From NCBI RefSeq assembly GCF_014779795.1, contig NZ_JACXZS010000003.1:1-64000 (forward strand): a stretch of DNA of 64,000 nt. Reading direction: 5' to 3'. Both the position numbers and the translations under genes were made by a program. How positions within the stretch are numbered: position 1 is the stretch's first letter; the number at the start of each line of letters is the position of its first letter. The notes under the pieces were generated by a model. That model saw nothing but the letters and a program-made list of their open reading frames with translations. It was not told where the DNA came from and searched no databases. The stretch is from Microbacterium helvum. GTDB taxonomy: Bacteria > Actinomycetota > Actinomycetes > Actinomycetales > Microbacteriaceae. Positions 40,692-52,200 of the stretch are shown here, piece by piece.

Positions 40692-41042
40692 ATGTCCATG
40701 CACACGCGCGTCTCGCGCCGGTCCGTCGCCCTGGCGGCGGCCGTTTCACTCACCGCGGTCGTCGCACTCGGGAGCGCCGCACCCGCCTTCGCCTCGCAGC
40801 CCGTCGACGGGTCGCACCGGGTGGCGTACTGTCACGCGACGCACAGCGAGAAGAACCCGTACGTCTACATCGAGACCGACAAGACGGCGGTGGTCCGCGC
40901 CCACGAGAGGCACCAGGACGACGAGGACATCATCCCCGCCTTCTGGTACGAGGACCGCAACGGCGACCTGGCCTGGTTCCCGGGGCAGGGCGACTCGACG
41001 CAGGTCGGCGACCGCACCTGCGAAGGCGGCGGCCCGCTCTAA
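40692..41042 (+). CDS. Small secreted protein with CHAT-type motif
   Basis: A protein of 116 residues from the ATG at 40692. The signal peptide runs from RRSVALAAAVSLTAVVALGS to cleavage after AFA. The mature protein of about 82 residues has VAYCHATHSEKNPYVYIETD, AVVRAHERHQDDEDIIPAF and a second Cys in DRTCEGGG. The pattern CHAT-x-NP-(V/Y)...H..H..DIIP occurs in other bacterial secreted and surface proteins of unknown function and has a metal-site look (His/Cys/Asp rich). It is preceded by GGGGAGAG. A strong terminator follows at 41086-41121. Confidence 0.8.
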   Translation: MSMHTRVSRRSVALAAAVSLTAVVALGSAAPAFASQPVDGSHRVAYCHATHSEKNPYVYIETDKTAVVRAHERHQDDEDIIPAFWYEDRNGDLAWFPGQGDSTQVGDRTCEGGGPL

Positions 41043-41085
41043 GCGTCCTCTGCCCCGCGTGAGATGGCGGTGCGGGGACAGAAGC

Positions 41086-41121
41086 GGAAGAGGGATGCCG
41101 GGCGCCCGGCATCCCGTCTTC
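41086..41121. terminator. Bidirectional terminator between the CHAT protein and yhgE
   Basis: GGGATGCCGGGC/GCCCGGCATCCC (41092-41115) is a perfect 24-base palindrome, extended by GAAG/CTTC pairing on either side of a one-base bulge. It lies between convergent genes. Confidence 0.7.
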
Positions 41122-41128
41122 CGAGGTG

Positions 41129-42982
41129 TCAGCCGATCACGCTCGGCTGCAGGTCGCGCAGGGTGCGGAAGTGGGTCATACGGGTCACCCCGATGGCGGC
41201 GAGGACCCCTGCGCCGACCAGCCATGCCACGAGCACGGTGAGGTCGAGCCACACCCGGTCGGCGCTGCCGCCGTACATGACCTGCCGCATCGCGTCGACG
41301 ACGTAGCCCATCGGCAGCACGTGGTGCAGGGCCGCGAGGGGTGCCGGCAGCGTCTGCCACGGGAACGTGCCGCCGGCGGTCACGAGCTGCAGCACCATGA
41401 GCACGAGACCGAGGAACTGGCCGACAGAGCCGAGCCACACGTTGAGCGCGAGAACGATCGCCGCGTACGTGGCCGAGGCGAGCAGCAGGATGCCGAGCGT
41501 CGCGAGCGGGTGCGCGAACGAGAAGCCGAGCGCGAGCGAGAGCACGCCGAACAGCCCGAGCATCTGCACGGCGCCGAGGAGCGCGGGCGTGGCCCAGCCC
41601 GCGAGCGTGATGCGGATGGGGGAGTGCAGCGCCGTCACGGCACGCTTCGAGACCGGCTTGACGATCAGGAACAGCGCGTAGATGCCGATCCAGCCGGCGA
41701 GGGCGGCGAAGAACGGCGCGAGTCCGGCACCGTAGTTCTGGGCCTCGGTCAGCGACGAGCGCTCGACGTCGACGGGCGCGGCCAGGGTGTCGGCCTGCTT
41801 CTGGCGCGTGTCGGCGTCGTACGACGGCAGCTGCGCGGCGCCGGAGCTGAGTCCGTCGCGCAGCTGCGTCGCGCCGTCTTCGAGCTGGGTGATCCCGCTG
41901 CCGAGTGCGGTCGCGCCGTCGCGCAGCTGGGCCGCGCCGTCGGCGGCGGTCGACGTGCCCGTCGCGAGCGTCGCTGCGCCGTCGGCGACCGTCGATGCGC
42001 CCGCAGACACCTGCTGGGCGCCGGAGTTGAGCTGATCGATCTGCGCGACCGCGCCCTGCACGCGGCTGTCGACCGCGGTGAGCCGATCGCCGACAGGATC
42101 GAGCGCGGCCAGCACGTCGTCGATCTGCGCCTGGTCGAGTCCGCGCTCGGTGAGCTTCGCGGAGATGTCGGCACGCACCTGCGGCAGCGCAGCGGTCGCA
42201 TCGGAGGATGCCTTGCCGATCCGGTCGGCGATGGCGTCGAGCTGCGCCGTACCCGCGGCGACCTGCGCCGCGCCGTCGGCGACCTGTGCCGAGCCGGCCG
42301 AGAGCTGCGCCGCGCCGTCGCGCAGCTGCGCGGTGCCGTCGGCGAGCTGGGTGGCGCCGGTGGTGAGCTGCCCCGCGCCGTCGCCGGCCTGCGCCAGCCC
42401 GTCGACGAGCTGCCCCGCCCCCGCGGCGGCATCGGTCAGCTGCACCCGGATCGTGTCGAGGGCGTCGAGCATCGTGAGGCCGGCCTCGGCCACCACCTTC
42501 TCGGTGACGGTCGTGCGGATCTTCTCGACGGCCTGCGTGCCGATCGTCGAGGCCAGGTAGTTGTTCGCATCGCTGGTGTGCAGCACGATGTCGGCAGGGT
42601 GCGGGTCGCCCGAGGTGATGGAGGCGATGGATGCCGTGAAGTCGGCCGGCAGCTCCACCCCGAAGTCGTAGGTGCCGTCGTCGAGGCCGGCCGTCATCTC
42701 GTCGGCCGTCGTGAGTTGCCAGTCGAACGAGCCGTCCTCGATGAGCTGCTGCGCCACCTCGTCGCCGAGGTTGCGCTCGGCGCCGTTCAGCTCGGCGCCG
42801 GTGTCGGCGACGACGAGCGCCACCGGCACCTGGTCGAGCTGGCCGTAGGGGTCGCGGTTGGCCCACAGGTACAGACCGCCGTACAGGATCGGCACGGCCA
42901 TCAGCGCGATCAGCGCGATGAGCGACATGCGCGTCGAGGTCAGTCGCCGCAGCTCGGCGAGGATCATCTGCGGGACCTTCAT
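41129..42982 (-). CDS. YhgE/Pip domain membrane protein
   Basis: A protein of 617 residues. One N-terminal helix (MSLIALIALMAVPILYGGLY) is followed by a large outside domain: first the YhgE/Pip region (VALVVADTGAELNGAERNLG, DEVAQQLIEDGSFDW), then a long array of short repeats of the type GAAQLxxGxAQL that form a helical rod. The C-terminal third has five to six helices of the ABC-2 permease type (LMVLQLVTAGGTFPWQTLPA, LPMGYVVDAMRQVMYGG). Related proteins are phage receptors or are linked to type VII secretion export. It follows a TetR gene and a pseudo-ABC gene, with overlapping starts and stops. Confidence 0.9.
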   Translation of the reverse strand: MKVPQMILAELRRLTSTRMSLIALIALMAVPILYGGLYLWANRDPYGQLDQVPVALVVADTGAELNGAERNLGDEVAQQLIEDGSFDWQLTTADEMTAGLDDGTYDFGVELPADFTASIASITSGDPHPADIVLHTSDANNYLASTIGTQAVEKIRTTVTEKVVAEAGLTMLDALDTIRVQLTDAAAGAGQLVDGLAQAGDGAGQLTTGATQLADGTAQLRDGAAQLSAGSAQVADGAAQVAAGTAQLDAIADRIGKASSDATAALPQVRADISAKLTERGLDQAQIDDVLAALDPVGDRLTAVDSRVQGAVAQIDQLNSGAQQVSAGASTVADGAATLATGTSTAADGAAQLRDGATALGSGITQLEDGATQLRDGLSSGAAQLPSYDADTRQKQADTLAAPVDVERSSLTEAQNYGAGLAPFFAALAGWIGIYALFLIVKPVSKRAVTALHSPIRITLAGWATPALLGAVQMLGLFGVLSLALGFSFAHPLATLGILLLASATYAAIVLALNVWLGSVGQFLGLVLMVLQLVTAGGTFPWQTLPAPLAALHHVLPMGYVVDAMRQVMYGGSADRVWLDLTVLVAWLVGAGVLAAIGVTRMTHFRTLRDLQPSVIG

Positions 42983-43806
42983 GCCCGGCCCCCTCTCGTG
43001 CGCGCGGTGAGCCTGCGGATGCGGGGGCGGCCGGACCGACGCCGGCCCCCGCTCGTTGAGCGAGCGAGGAACGAGCGAGACGAAACGCCTCGGCCGACGG
43101 TCGGCTCGTTCTCAAGAGCGGCTTGCGACGTTTCGTCTCGCTTCGCTCGCTCAACGAGCGGGAGGGTGGCGACGCGCGCCGAGGCCTGCCCGGCGATCAC
43201 GAGCACCGCGAACCCGCGGGCGGCGAACTCCTGGACGATCTGCCACCACGCCTCGGGCTGGCCGCCGTGACGGTCGGGCGAGACCAGCACGAACCCCTCG
43301 ACGCCCTTGCGCAGCACCGCGAGCTCGCAGAGCGCGCGCACGCGGTCGGCGGGGTCGACGTTCGAGACGGGAAGGGATGCCGCCGCCGCGAGCCCGTTGT
43401 CGGCCAGCCAGTTCTGCACCGCGATGGGGTGCGAGGCGCGCCCGGCGAACATGAGCTCTTCGGCCACGACTCCCGCGAGCGTGACGTTCGGCTCGGGCTC
43501 GGACACCTCGGGGGCGTCGACCAGGGCGACCCGGCGGCGGATGCGACCGGCGTCCCCCGCCCAGACGCTCTGCGCAGCGCGCCGGCGCTGCCGGGAAGCG
43601 GAAGGCGCAGCATCCACTTCTCCGTCGAGCTCGACGCGACCCGTGTCGGGACGCATGCGGCCCGAGGCGATGAGGCCGAGCACGGTCGGGCGCTGCTCGG
43701 TCTCGGCCACGACCAGGGTCGCCGTGCCGGACTCGTACGCGGTCGAGGTCACCGGCAGCGCGTGTTCGCGGCGGCCCTTGCCGACCGCGTTCAGCACGAC
43801 CCTCAC
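42979..43806 (-). CDS. Degenerate ABC-ATPase-like partner of YhgE
   Basis: A protein of 275 residues from a GTG overlapping the TetR stop by 4 bases. Residues 28-62 align with the start of an ABC ATPase, ending LIASGRMRPDTGRVELDG, but the Walker A position reads AETEQRPTV with no GK(S/T). The Walker B position reads GFVLVSPDRHGG, without the catalytic Glu. It therefore probably cannot hydrolyse ATP. Residues about 216-252 are encoded by a palindromic repeat (43050-43160), and the frame continues through it to overlap the yhgE start by 4 bases. It likely works with YhgE as a structural or regulatory subunit. Confidence 0.75.
   Translation of the reverse strand: MRVVLNAVGKGRREHALPVTSTAYESGTATLVVAETEQRPTVLGLIASGRMRPDTGRVELDGEVDAAPSASRQRRRAAQSVWAGDAGRIRRRVALVDAPEVSEPEPNVTLAGVVAEELMFAGRASHPIAVQNWLADNGLAAAASLPVSNVDPADRVRALCELAVLRKGVEGFVLVSPDRHGGQPEAWWQIVQEFAARGFAVLVIAGQASARVATLPLVERAKRDETSQAALENEPTVGRGVSSRSFLARSTSGGRRRSGRPRIRRLTARTRGGRA
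43050..43160. repeat. 111-bp palindromic repeat inside a coding sequence
   Basis: Outer arms of 17 bases (43050-43066 and 43144-43160) and inner arms of 12 bases (CGAGACGAAACG at 43076-43087, CGTTTCGTCTCG at 43129-43140) pair exactly. The same words occur at 21405-21478 and 44522-44598. It lies within the 3-prime part of the pseudo-ABC gene and is translated. Confidence 0.85.
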
Positions 43807-44441
43807 GCGCTGACCGCCTCGGCGTCGGCGAGGATCTCGGGATGCGTGTCGAGCAGTGCCGCCGCCTGCCGCCACGACAGGCCCGCGATGCTCAGCACCG
43901 CGCGGACGGCGAGGGCGCGCGCCTCGGGCGAGGACGCGTCGATCCGCGTGATCACCGTGCGCGCAGTCTCTTCGACCAGGCGCGCGAGCGTGGGGGCGGC
44001 GACGTCGGTGCGCAGCACGTCGGCCTCCTGACCCTCGCGGACGATCCGCACGACGGTGCGGCGCAGCGGCGCCAGGGCGGTCGCCGTCTCTTCGAGGTGT
44101 GCTTCGTCGAGAGCGATCGCGGCGAGCACCTGCACGTGCGCGGCCTCGTTCCAGAGGGCCGCGGCCAGGCGGGCGAGCGCCACGCGGGCGTCGGTGTCGT
44201 CGATGGTGGCGGCGACGGCGTTGAAGCGCTCGGCGCCCTGCGCGACGAGCTCGCTGACGAGCGCGTCGCGGTCGTCGAAATGGCCGTAGAGGGCACGGCG
44301 CGAGAGGCCGGCCTGGCGTGCGATCGCGTCGACCGAGGCGCGGGGGTCCTGCGCGAGGGCGACATGGGCCGCGGCCAGGATGCCGGCGCGGTTCTCGCGG
44401 GCATCGCGGCGCGGCGGGCGCGTGACATCGGTGGAGGTCAT
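43803..44441 (-). CDS. TetR family transcriptional regulator
   Basis: A protein of 212 residues from the ATG at 44441. The N-terminal helix-turn-helix is ASVDAIARQAGLSRRALYGH followed by FDDRDALVSELVAQGAERFN, and the rest is an all-alpha ligand and dimer domain. It is the first gene of the TetR / pseudo-ABC / yhgE operon, all with 4-base overlaps. The perfect inverted repeat at 44457-44480 overlaps its own promoter region, so it is expected to repress the whole operon. Confidence 0.92.
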   Translation of the reverse strand: MTSTDVTRPPRRDARENRAGILAAAHVALAQDPRASVDAIARQAGLSRRALYGHFDDRDALVSELVAQGAERFNAVAATIDDTDARVALARLAAALWNEAAHVQVLAAIALDEAHLEETATALAPLRRTVVRIVREGQEADVLRTDVAAPTLARLVEETARTVITRIDASSPEARALAVRAVLSIAGLSWRQAAALLDTHPEILADAEAVSA

Positions 44442-44456
44442 GCCTCCAGGATACGC

Positions 44457-44480
44457 AACTTGCACATCAGTGTGCAAGTT
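44457..44480. promoter_or_regulatory. TetR operator
   Basis: AACTTGCACA (44457-44466) and TGTGCAAGTT (44471-44480) form a perfect 10-bp inverted repeat with a 4-base centre, 16 bases upstream of the tetR start. Size and symmetry are typical of TetR-family sites. Confidence 0.7.
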
Positions 44481-44548
44481 ATGGGCGGGGCGACGAATGG
44501 TGGGAGGCGAACGCGTCCCCTGGTCGTTGAGCGGAGCGACGAAGGAGC

Positions 44549-44598
44549 GCAGACGAAACGCGCCTGACCTTGCGCAAGGTCAGGCGCGTTTCGTCTGC
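44549..44598 (-). terminator. 50-bp perfect palindrome after argG
   Basis: The 25-base half from 44549 to 44573 is the exact reverse complement of 44574-44598. Transcribed, it gives a very stable hairpin 8 bases after the argG stop. Its outer part GCAGACGAAACGCG shares the GACGAAACG core with the dispersed repeat at 43050-43160, and GTCGTTGAGCGGAGCGAC at 44523-44540 is a fragment of the same family. Confidence 0.75.
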
Positions 44599-44605
44599 AG
44601 CTCTG

Positions 44606-46162
<1,557 letters not shown>

Positions 46163-46195
46163 TCACATCAATCACACCCGCAACATCGACGGGGC

Positions 46196-46225
46196 TGGAA
46201 AACCCCTGTGAACAGGTCCTAGGCT
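46196..46225 (+). promoter_or_regulatory. Candidate promoter of the giant surface-protein gene
   Basis: TGGAAA (46196-46201) and TAGGCT (46220-46225) are separated by 18 bases and lie 30 bases before the ATG. The -10 word fits the actinobacterial housekeeping type. Confidence 0.45.
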
Positions 46226-46255
46226 GGGGCCGTTACGCGTGACGGGGGTCAGGGT

Positions 46256-49200
46256 ATGGAACGTCGTAGGGGTCTTCTCGCCGGGCTGACGGCTGTGGTG
46301 CTGGCAGCGGCGAGCGTCTTCGTCGGAGCGGCGCCCGCGGCGCTGGCCGAGGACACCGCGGTGCTGCAGGTCGTGAAGGACGTCGTCGACCCCGGTCCGT
46401 ATGGTCCCGGCGACCCCGTCGTCTACACGATCACCGTCAACTGCTCGTCGACGAACGACGCGGGCTGCTACAACACCCTCGTCAGCGACGCGCTGCCCGA
46501 TCCGCTCGTCTTCCGCCCCGCACCCCCCGACCCGGTGACGGTGCAGCTCACGGCGCCCGCGGGCCAGCCCGATGCCGAGGTCGACCTCTCGATCGACTCG
46601 GCCGGGAACAGCTTCACGGTCGTTCCCGGGCTCGACACCGACGCCGATCCGGTGCTGTGGCCGGGCGGCTACGCGATGACCATCACGGTGAACGCGATGG
46701 TGGACCCGACCACCGACGGCACCTGGGATGGCGCGACGGTCACCAACACAGCGTCGGCCGACGCCGACAACGCGCCGCCGGCGTCCGACACCGCCGACAT
46801 CACGCTCGACGTCCAGACCACCCTCGTGCCGGGGCTCACGAAGTCCGTGACGCCGACGACCACGATGCCGGCTGTTCCCGGGCAGGCTGTGAACTGGACG
46901 CTGACCCCGAGCAACCAGTCGAACCAGAACGTCGACGAGATCGTCGTGCAGGATCCGGTCGACCCGCCGGCCGACTTCGGCGGGTACCTCGACGTCACGG
47001 GCTTCGATGTCACTGCTCCTCCCGGCACGACGGCCACGACCACGGAGTACTGGGTCGATCCCGACGGGTGGACCACGACCGAACCCGACCCGATCAGCGA
47101 TGCCGGCGGCATCCGCGTCACCTTCACCGGCACCTTCGCGCCCGGGGCGAGCGGATCCGTCGTCGTGCACACGGTGACCAACGACACCGTCACAGAGATC
47201 CCCGACCAGACGCAGGTCACGGTCGACAACGACGCGAAGGCGACCGTCACCAAGGGCGAAGACACGTCCGATCCCGTCACCGACGACGCCTCGATCACGA
47301 TCGCACAGCGTCAGCCCGACGTGACAGTCACCAAGACCTTCGCCGACAACACCCTGGTGAGCGGTCAGACCACGACGGCCACGATCACCTCGACGGTCGG
47401 CGAGCAGAACGTCCAGACGCTGACGATCACCGAGCCGACCGACGGCACGTCCACATTCACCGAGCAGGGCCTGACGTTCGACGGCTTCACCGACGGCGTG
47501 GCCTGGCCGGTCGCGGCGACCTCGGCGACGATCACCTACACGTACAGCGACTGCGACGACAGCACAGCGACGACCACCACGGTCGACACGCTTCCCGATC
47601 CCACAGCCGACTGCACGGTCGAGGGCTTCACCGTCGTCTACTCCGCCGAGGGCGACGACATCGTGTCGGGCGCCTACGCCACGATCCCGATGGATGTCAC
47701 GGCCATCGCGACCACGACCGCGGTCTCGAGCACCAACGCCGTCGACACCGAGGTCGAGAACACCAACGGCCAGACCGGCGTCGACGACGCGGAGGCGCCG
47801 TTCACGATCGACCCGCTCACCCTCGACACCACGGTCACCAAGTCGATCACCCCCGACACGATCTGGGGGGTCCCGGGCACGACCTCGAACGTCACGCTGA
47901 CCGGCAACGTCACACCCGAGTCGAACACCGGCTCCGACAAGCTCGTCATCTCGGACCCGCAGTTCCCCGGCGTCCAGACGGAGTTCTGGGACAACTTCGC
48001 TCCGACCCAGATCAACAACACCGACGTGCCGCAGTGCACGACGCTGACGGTGCGCTACTGGTCGAAGACCGAGGGCGACTGGGTCGACCTCACCACCGTG
48101 GACGGCCCGCAGACCCTGTGGTCGTACGACATCCCGGCCGACGTGCAGCCGGATGTCGGCGGCATCCAGCTCGAATACGACCCGCTGGACGCGGAGGGAT
48201 GCCCCGACCAGCTGGAACCCGGCTTCACCGTCGCGACGAACATCGCGGTCGAACTGACGACCGAGCAGGATGAGCCGGTCACGTTCACGAACTTCGCCGA
48301 GTCGCTCGTCGACAACCCGGATGCCGGCGGCGAGTTCACCGACGACACCTCGGCCGACATCGATGTGAACCCGCTCGACGGCGGGGGTCCGGGCGCCGAC
48401 TTCCTCGACAAGCAGTGGCTGGACGACACCGTCCCCGCGCAGACGCAGGACGTGCGCACGCTCCGGCTGCTGTGGTCGACCGACGGCCTCAACATCTCGC
48501 AGATGACGCTCAGCGACATCTCCGAGACCGAGGACCCGACCGACACCGCCGCGTCGGTGTACGACGCGTGGGACCTCGTGAAGATCGATCCCATCACCAC
48601 TGACACCGACCCGCTCATCTCGAACGCGGTGATCACCGAGGTCTCGCTGTTCTCGGAGTCCGCGGGCGACTGGGTCGACATCACGGACGAGGCGTGCGCG
48701 GCCGCGGCCGACTGCGACGGGCAGTTCGCCGGATACACGCTGACCGATGCAGAGGCCGCCGACACCCTGTCGGTCCGCGTCGTGCTCACCGAGAAGGTCG
48801 CCGGCGCCGGCATCGGCTCGTCGTACGAGCGCCGTCCGTTCGACCTGGACTTCCGCCTGCGCGACACGCTGCGCAGCGACCCGTCGCAGTGGGTGCTGGG
48901 CAACTTCCACCCGTACACCTACAACACCGACCAGGCGGGGCTCGTGAACAACACCGCGAGTGCTCACGGTGTGAACGAGGCGACCGGTGTCGACAGCGTC
49001 GATGTCGCCGAAGACACGATCCTCATCGTCGATGAGCCGATCAACGCCGAACTGACCAAGGAGTTCGACCAGGACCAGCTCGGCCTGCCTGACGCCTCGC
49101 AGAACGTCGACCCCGACGACTATCCGCTCATCAGCGGCACGATCATCGCGACCAACAAATCCGCCGCACGCGTGGCGGGAATGGTGATCGATGACCCCAC

Positions 49201-52200
49201 CGACGGTGAGGCGCTGCCCGACACGGTCTTCGACACACTGAACCTGTACGACATCGACGGGTTCCAGCTTCCGGCCGACACCTCGGCCGACGACGTCACC
49301 GTCACGCTCGCCCGCAGCGGCGGGACGACGACGTACGACTATGACGAGGCGCTCGCCCTCACCCCGGCCGAGTTGAGCGACGTCATCGGATTCGAGGTCG
49401 CCTTCCGCTCGCCCGACGGCAGCTCGATCATCCAGTCCGGCGCCACCGGAGGCGTCACCCTGACCTGGCAGCTGCGCGAGAACCTGCGGTCCGACCCGGG
49501 CACGCCCGTGACGGTGACTCCTTCGGGCGAGGCCATCGTGAACGACGCGCACACCCAGCTCGAGAGCCCCGTGCTCCGGAACTGCGCGAACAACCAGTGC
49601 GGCACGGGCGCCGCTGACGCGAGCGACGAGTTCGTGATCGTCGCGGCGAACTACGACATCACGACGACGAAAGAGATCACGCCGGACCAGATCTACGAGG
49701 ACCAGTCCAAGACGTACATCACGCACCTCGGCGGTCGCCCCAACGGGACGGCGCGCGCCGTGTCGTTCACGCTGACCGACACCACCGACACGTTCTGGAA
49801 CACGATGGACTTCACGGGCGCGCAGATCAACGTGCCCGCCCCGGTCAACAACGTCGCGATGGACGTGCTCGTCGGCACGACGTTCACGAGCGTCGGCGGC
49901 ACGCTCGTCGAGACCTGCGACGGCGCGCCGATCGATGAGGACTCGACGTGCTGGGTGAACGGCGAGTGGGTGGATGCCACACCCGGCCAGATCACCACGT
50001 TCGATCTTCCGGCGGGCGTGGCCGATGCCGGCGACGTGGTCGGTGTGCGGTTCCGCGCGCAGCAGGTCGACGGTGACGGCAACGTGCTGCAGTGGGAGCG
50101 CCCCTACAACCCGCAGCTCACCTACGACCTGACCACGACGAGGCGTGACACGCTGCGCAGCGACCCCGCAGTCGAGGTCTCGACCACGCGACCCGGACTT
50201 GAGCCGAACCCGGGTGAGGCTGATCCCGGCGTGATCAGCGACGAGGTCCAGGCGACGAGCACCGGCCAGTTCGGCGAACAGTCGTTCACCGTCAGCAAGA
50301 CCGCCCCCGACTCGACGATCGTGCTGCACCGGCCGAACTCCGTGCAGATCACCAAGACGCGCGGCTCGTCGCAGTTCGTGAGCGCACCCGGACCGATCCA
50401 GTACGTCATCAAGGTGACGAACACGGGCTCATGGAATATGACCGGGTTCACACTGGTCGACCAGATCGAGACCGACGCACAGGGGTCCCTGCTCGTGGAA
50501 CCGACCCCGCCGTCGTACACCTTTGCGCTGAGCGGCGACGGGGCGCCCAGTACAGACCCCGGCTTCTCGGCATCCCTCGATCCCGACTCAGGACTGCTCA
50601 CGATCACTCCGCCCGACGGCTTCGTGTTCAACGCGGGCTGGACGCTGACGGTCAACGCCGCGCTGAACTTCCGGTCCGACGTGGGTCCCGACACCACCGT
50701 CGCCAATACGGCGACGGTGACCTCCGATCGCGCCTTCGAGACGTGCCAGGGCACGACGCTGGCCGAGGACGGCCGCGCCGACCTGGTGAACAAGGACCCT
50801 GAGGCCAATGCGGCCGCCTGCTCGGCCGACACCGCGATCACCCCGCTCGCGTCCGCCACCATCGCCGCGAAGAAGTACGTGAAGGGCGACGACGCCGGTG
50901 ACCCGACGATCCCCGGCGACGATGACCTCGGCGTGCTCAACGCCGCACCGGGCGGCGTGGGGACGTCGTGCGACCCGAGCCTTCCCGGCGTGGTGAACGA
51001 CGGGTTCTACTCGTACCCCTGCGTGCCGATCACGCGGCCCGGCGGCAACGAGACCTGGCGTGTCGACTTCACGAACACGGGCAACACGAGCGCCCGCGTC
51101 GTGGCCGCGGTCGACACGATCCCGACCGTCGGCGACACCGGCGTCATCGTGCCTGGCGCCCGCGGTTCGCAGTTCCCGGTCACGCTCACCGGCTCGATCA
51201 GCGCGAACTTCGCCGAACTGACGGCCGGCGAGATCGCCACGTACAGCATCTACCTCTCACCGGTGCAGTTGAGCCAGGCCTGCAACACCAACGCCATCAA
51301 GGTGTGGACCGAGGATGAGGCGCCCGACCCGTCGTGCGCCTTCGGGTGGGTGCTCGCCGATGCCTCGACCCCGCTCGCCACGATCCAGGCGGCTCGCAGC
51401 GTCATGATGGTGCTCGAATACGCGACGACCGGTCAGACGCCGACGCCCGGCCTTGAGCCCGGCGAGACACTGCGCGTCACGTACGGCACCCAGACGCCTT
51501 ACGTGCTGCCCGCGAACTCCGCCGTCGCCGACGGCCTTCCGATCGCGTGGAACTCGTTCGCGACGGCATCCCGTTCCAACCAGACCGCGCTGCAGCCCGA
51601 GCGCGCGTCGCTCGTGACCGAGCCGCAGAAGGTCGGCGTGGCCGCCGCGACCGGTCAGCTGCGGCTGGCCAAGACGGTCGATGCACCGGACTACGCCGTC
51701 GACATCGACCTGCCCGAGAGCTACCCGATGCTCGTCACGTGCACGTCCGGCGGCGAGAACGCCGTGCTGCTGCACGCCGACGGCAGCGATGCGAGCCGGC
51801 CGTCGGTGCCCGCCGACGGCACGGTGCTGATCTACGACAGCACGACCGGGCCGGTGAACCTGCCGCTGTTCTCGACCTGCACAGTGGTCGAAGACCCGGT
51901 TCCGCCGGGGGTCGAGGTGTCCGTCGACCCCGAGGACGGCGTCGTCGCCGAACGCGACTTCACCGACAACACGAGCGTGTGGGACCCGTACGCCGGAGAC
52001 ATCGAGTCCGCCTCGTTCGAGATCACGAACGAGTACTTCGCCGGCGGTTTCACCGTCGAGAAGTCGGTCGACAACGGCGGCGCCGAGAACCAGGACGGCG
52101 AGCCGATCGCCTACGACCGGACGTACTCGTTCACGGCGAGCTGCATCTACCTCGACCAGGAGACGATCCCCGAGGCCGATCTGAGCTTCACTCTGAAGGT

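Noticed and set aside
46172..50329. Open frame of 1385 codons on the minus strand inside the giant surface-protein gene
   Set aside because: The translation is Arg/Val/Asp/Gly-rich low-complexity sequence without a plausible start site, and the opposite strand encodes a clear signal peptide, repeats and sortase motif.
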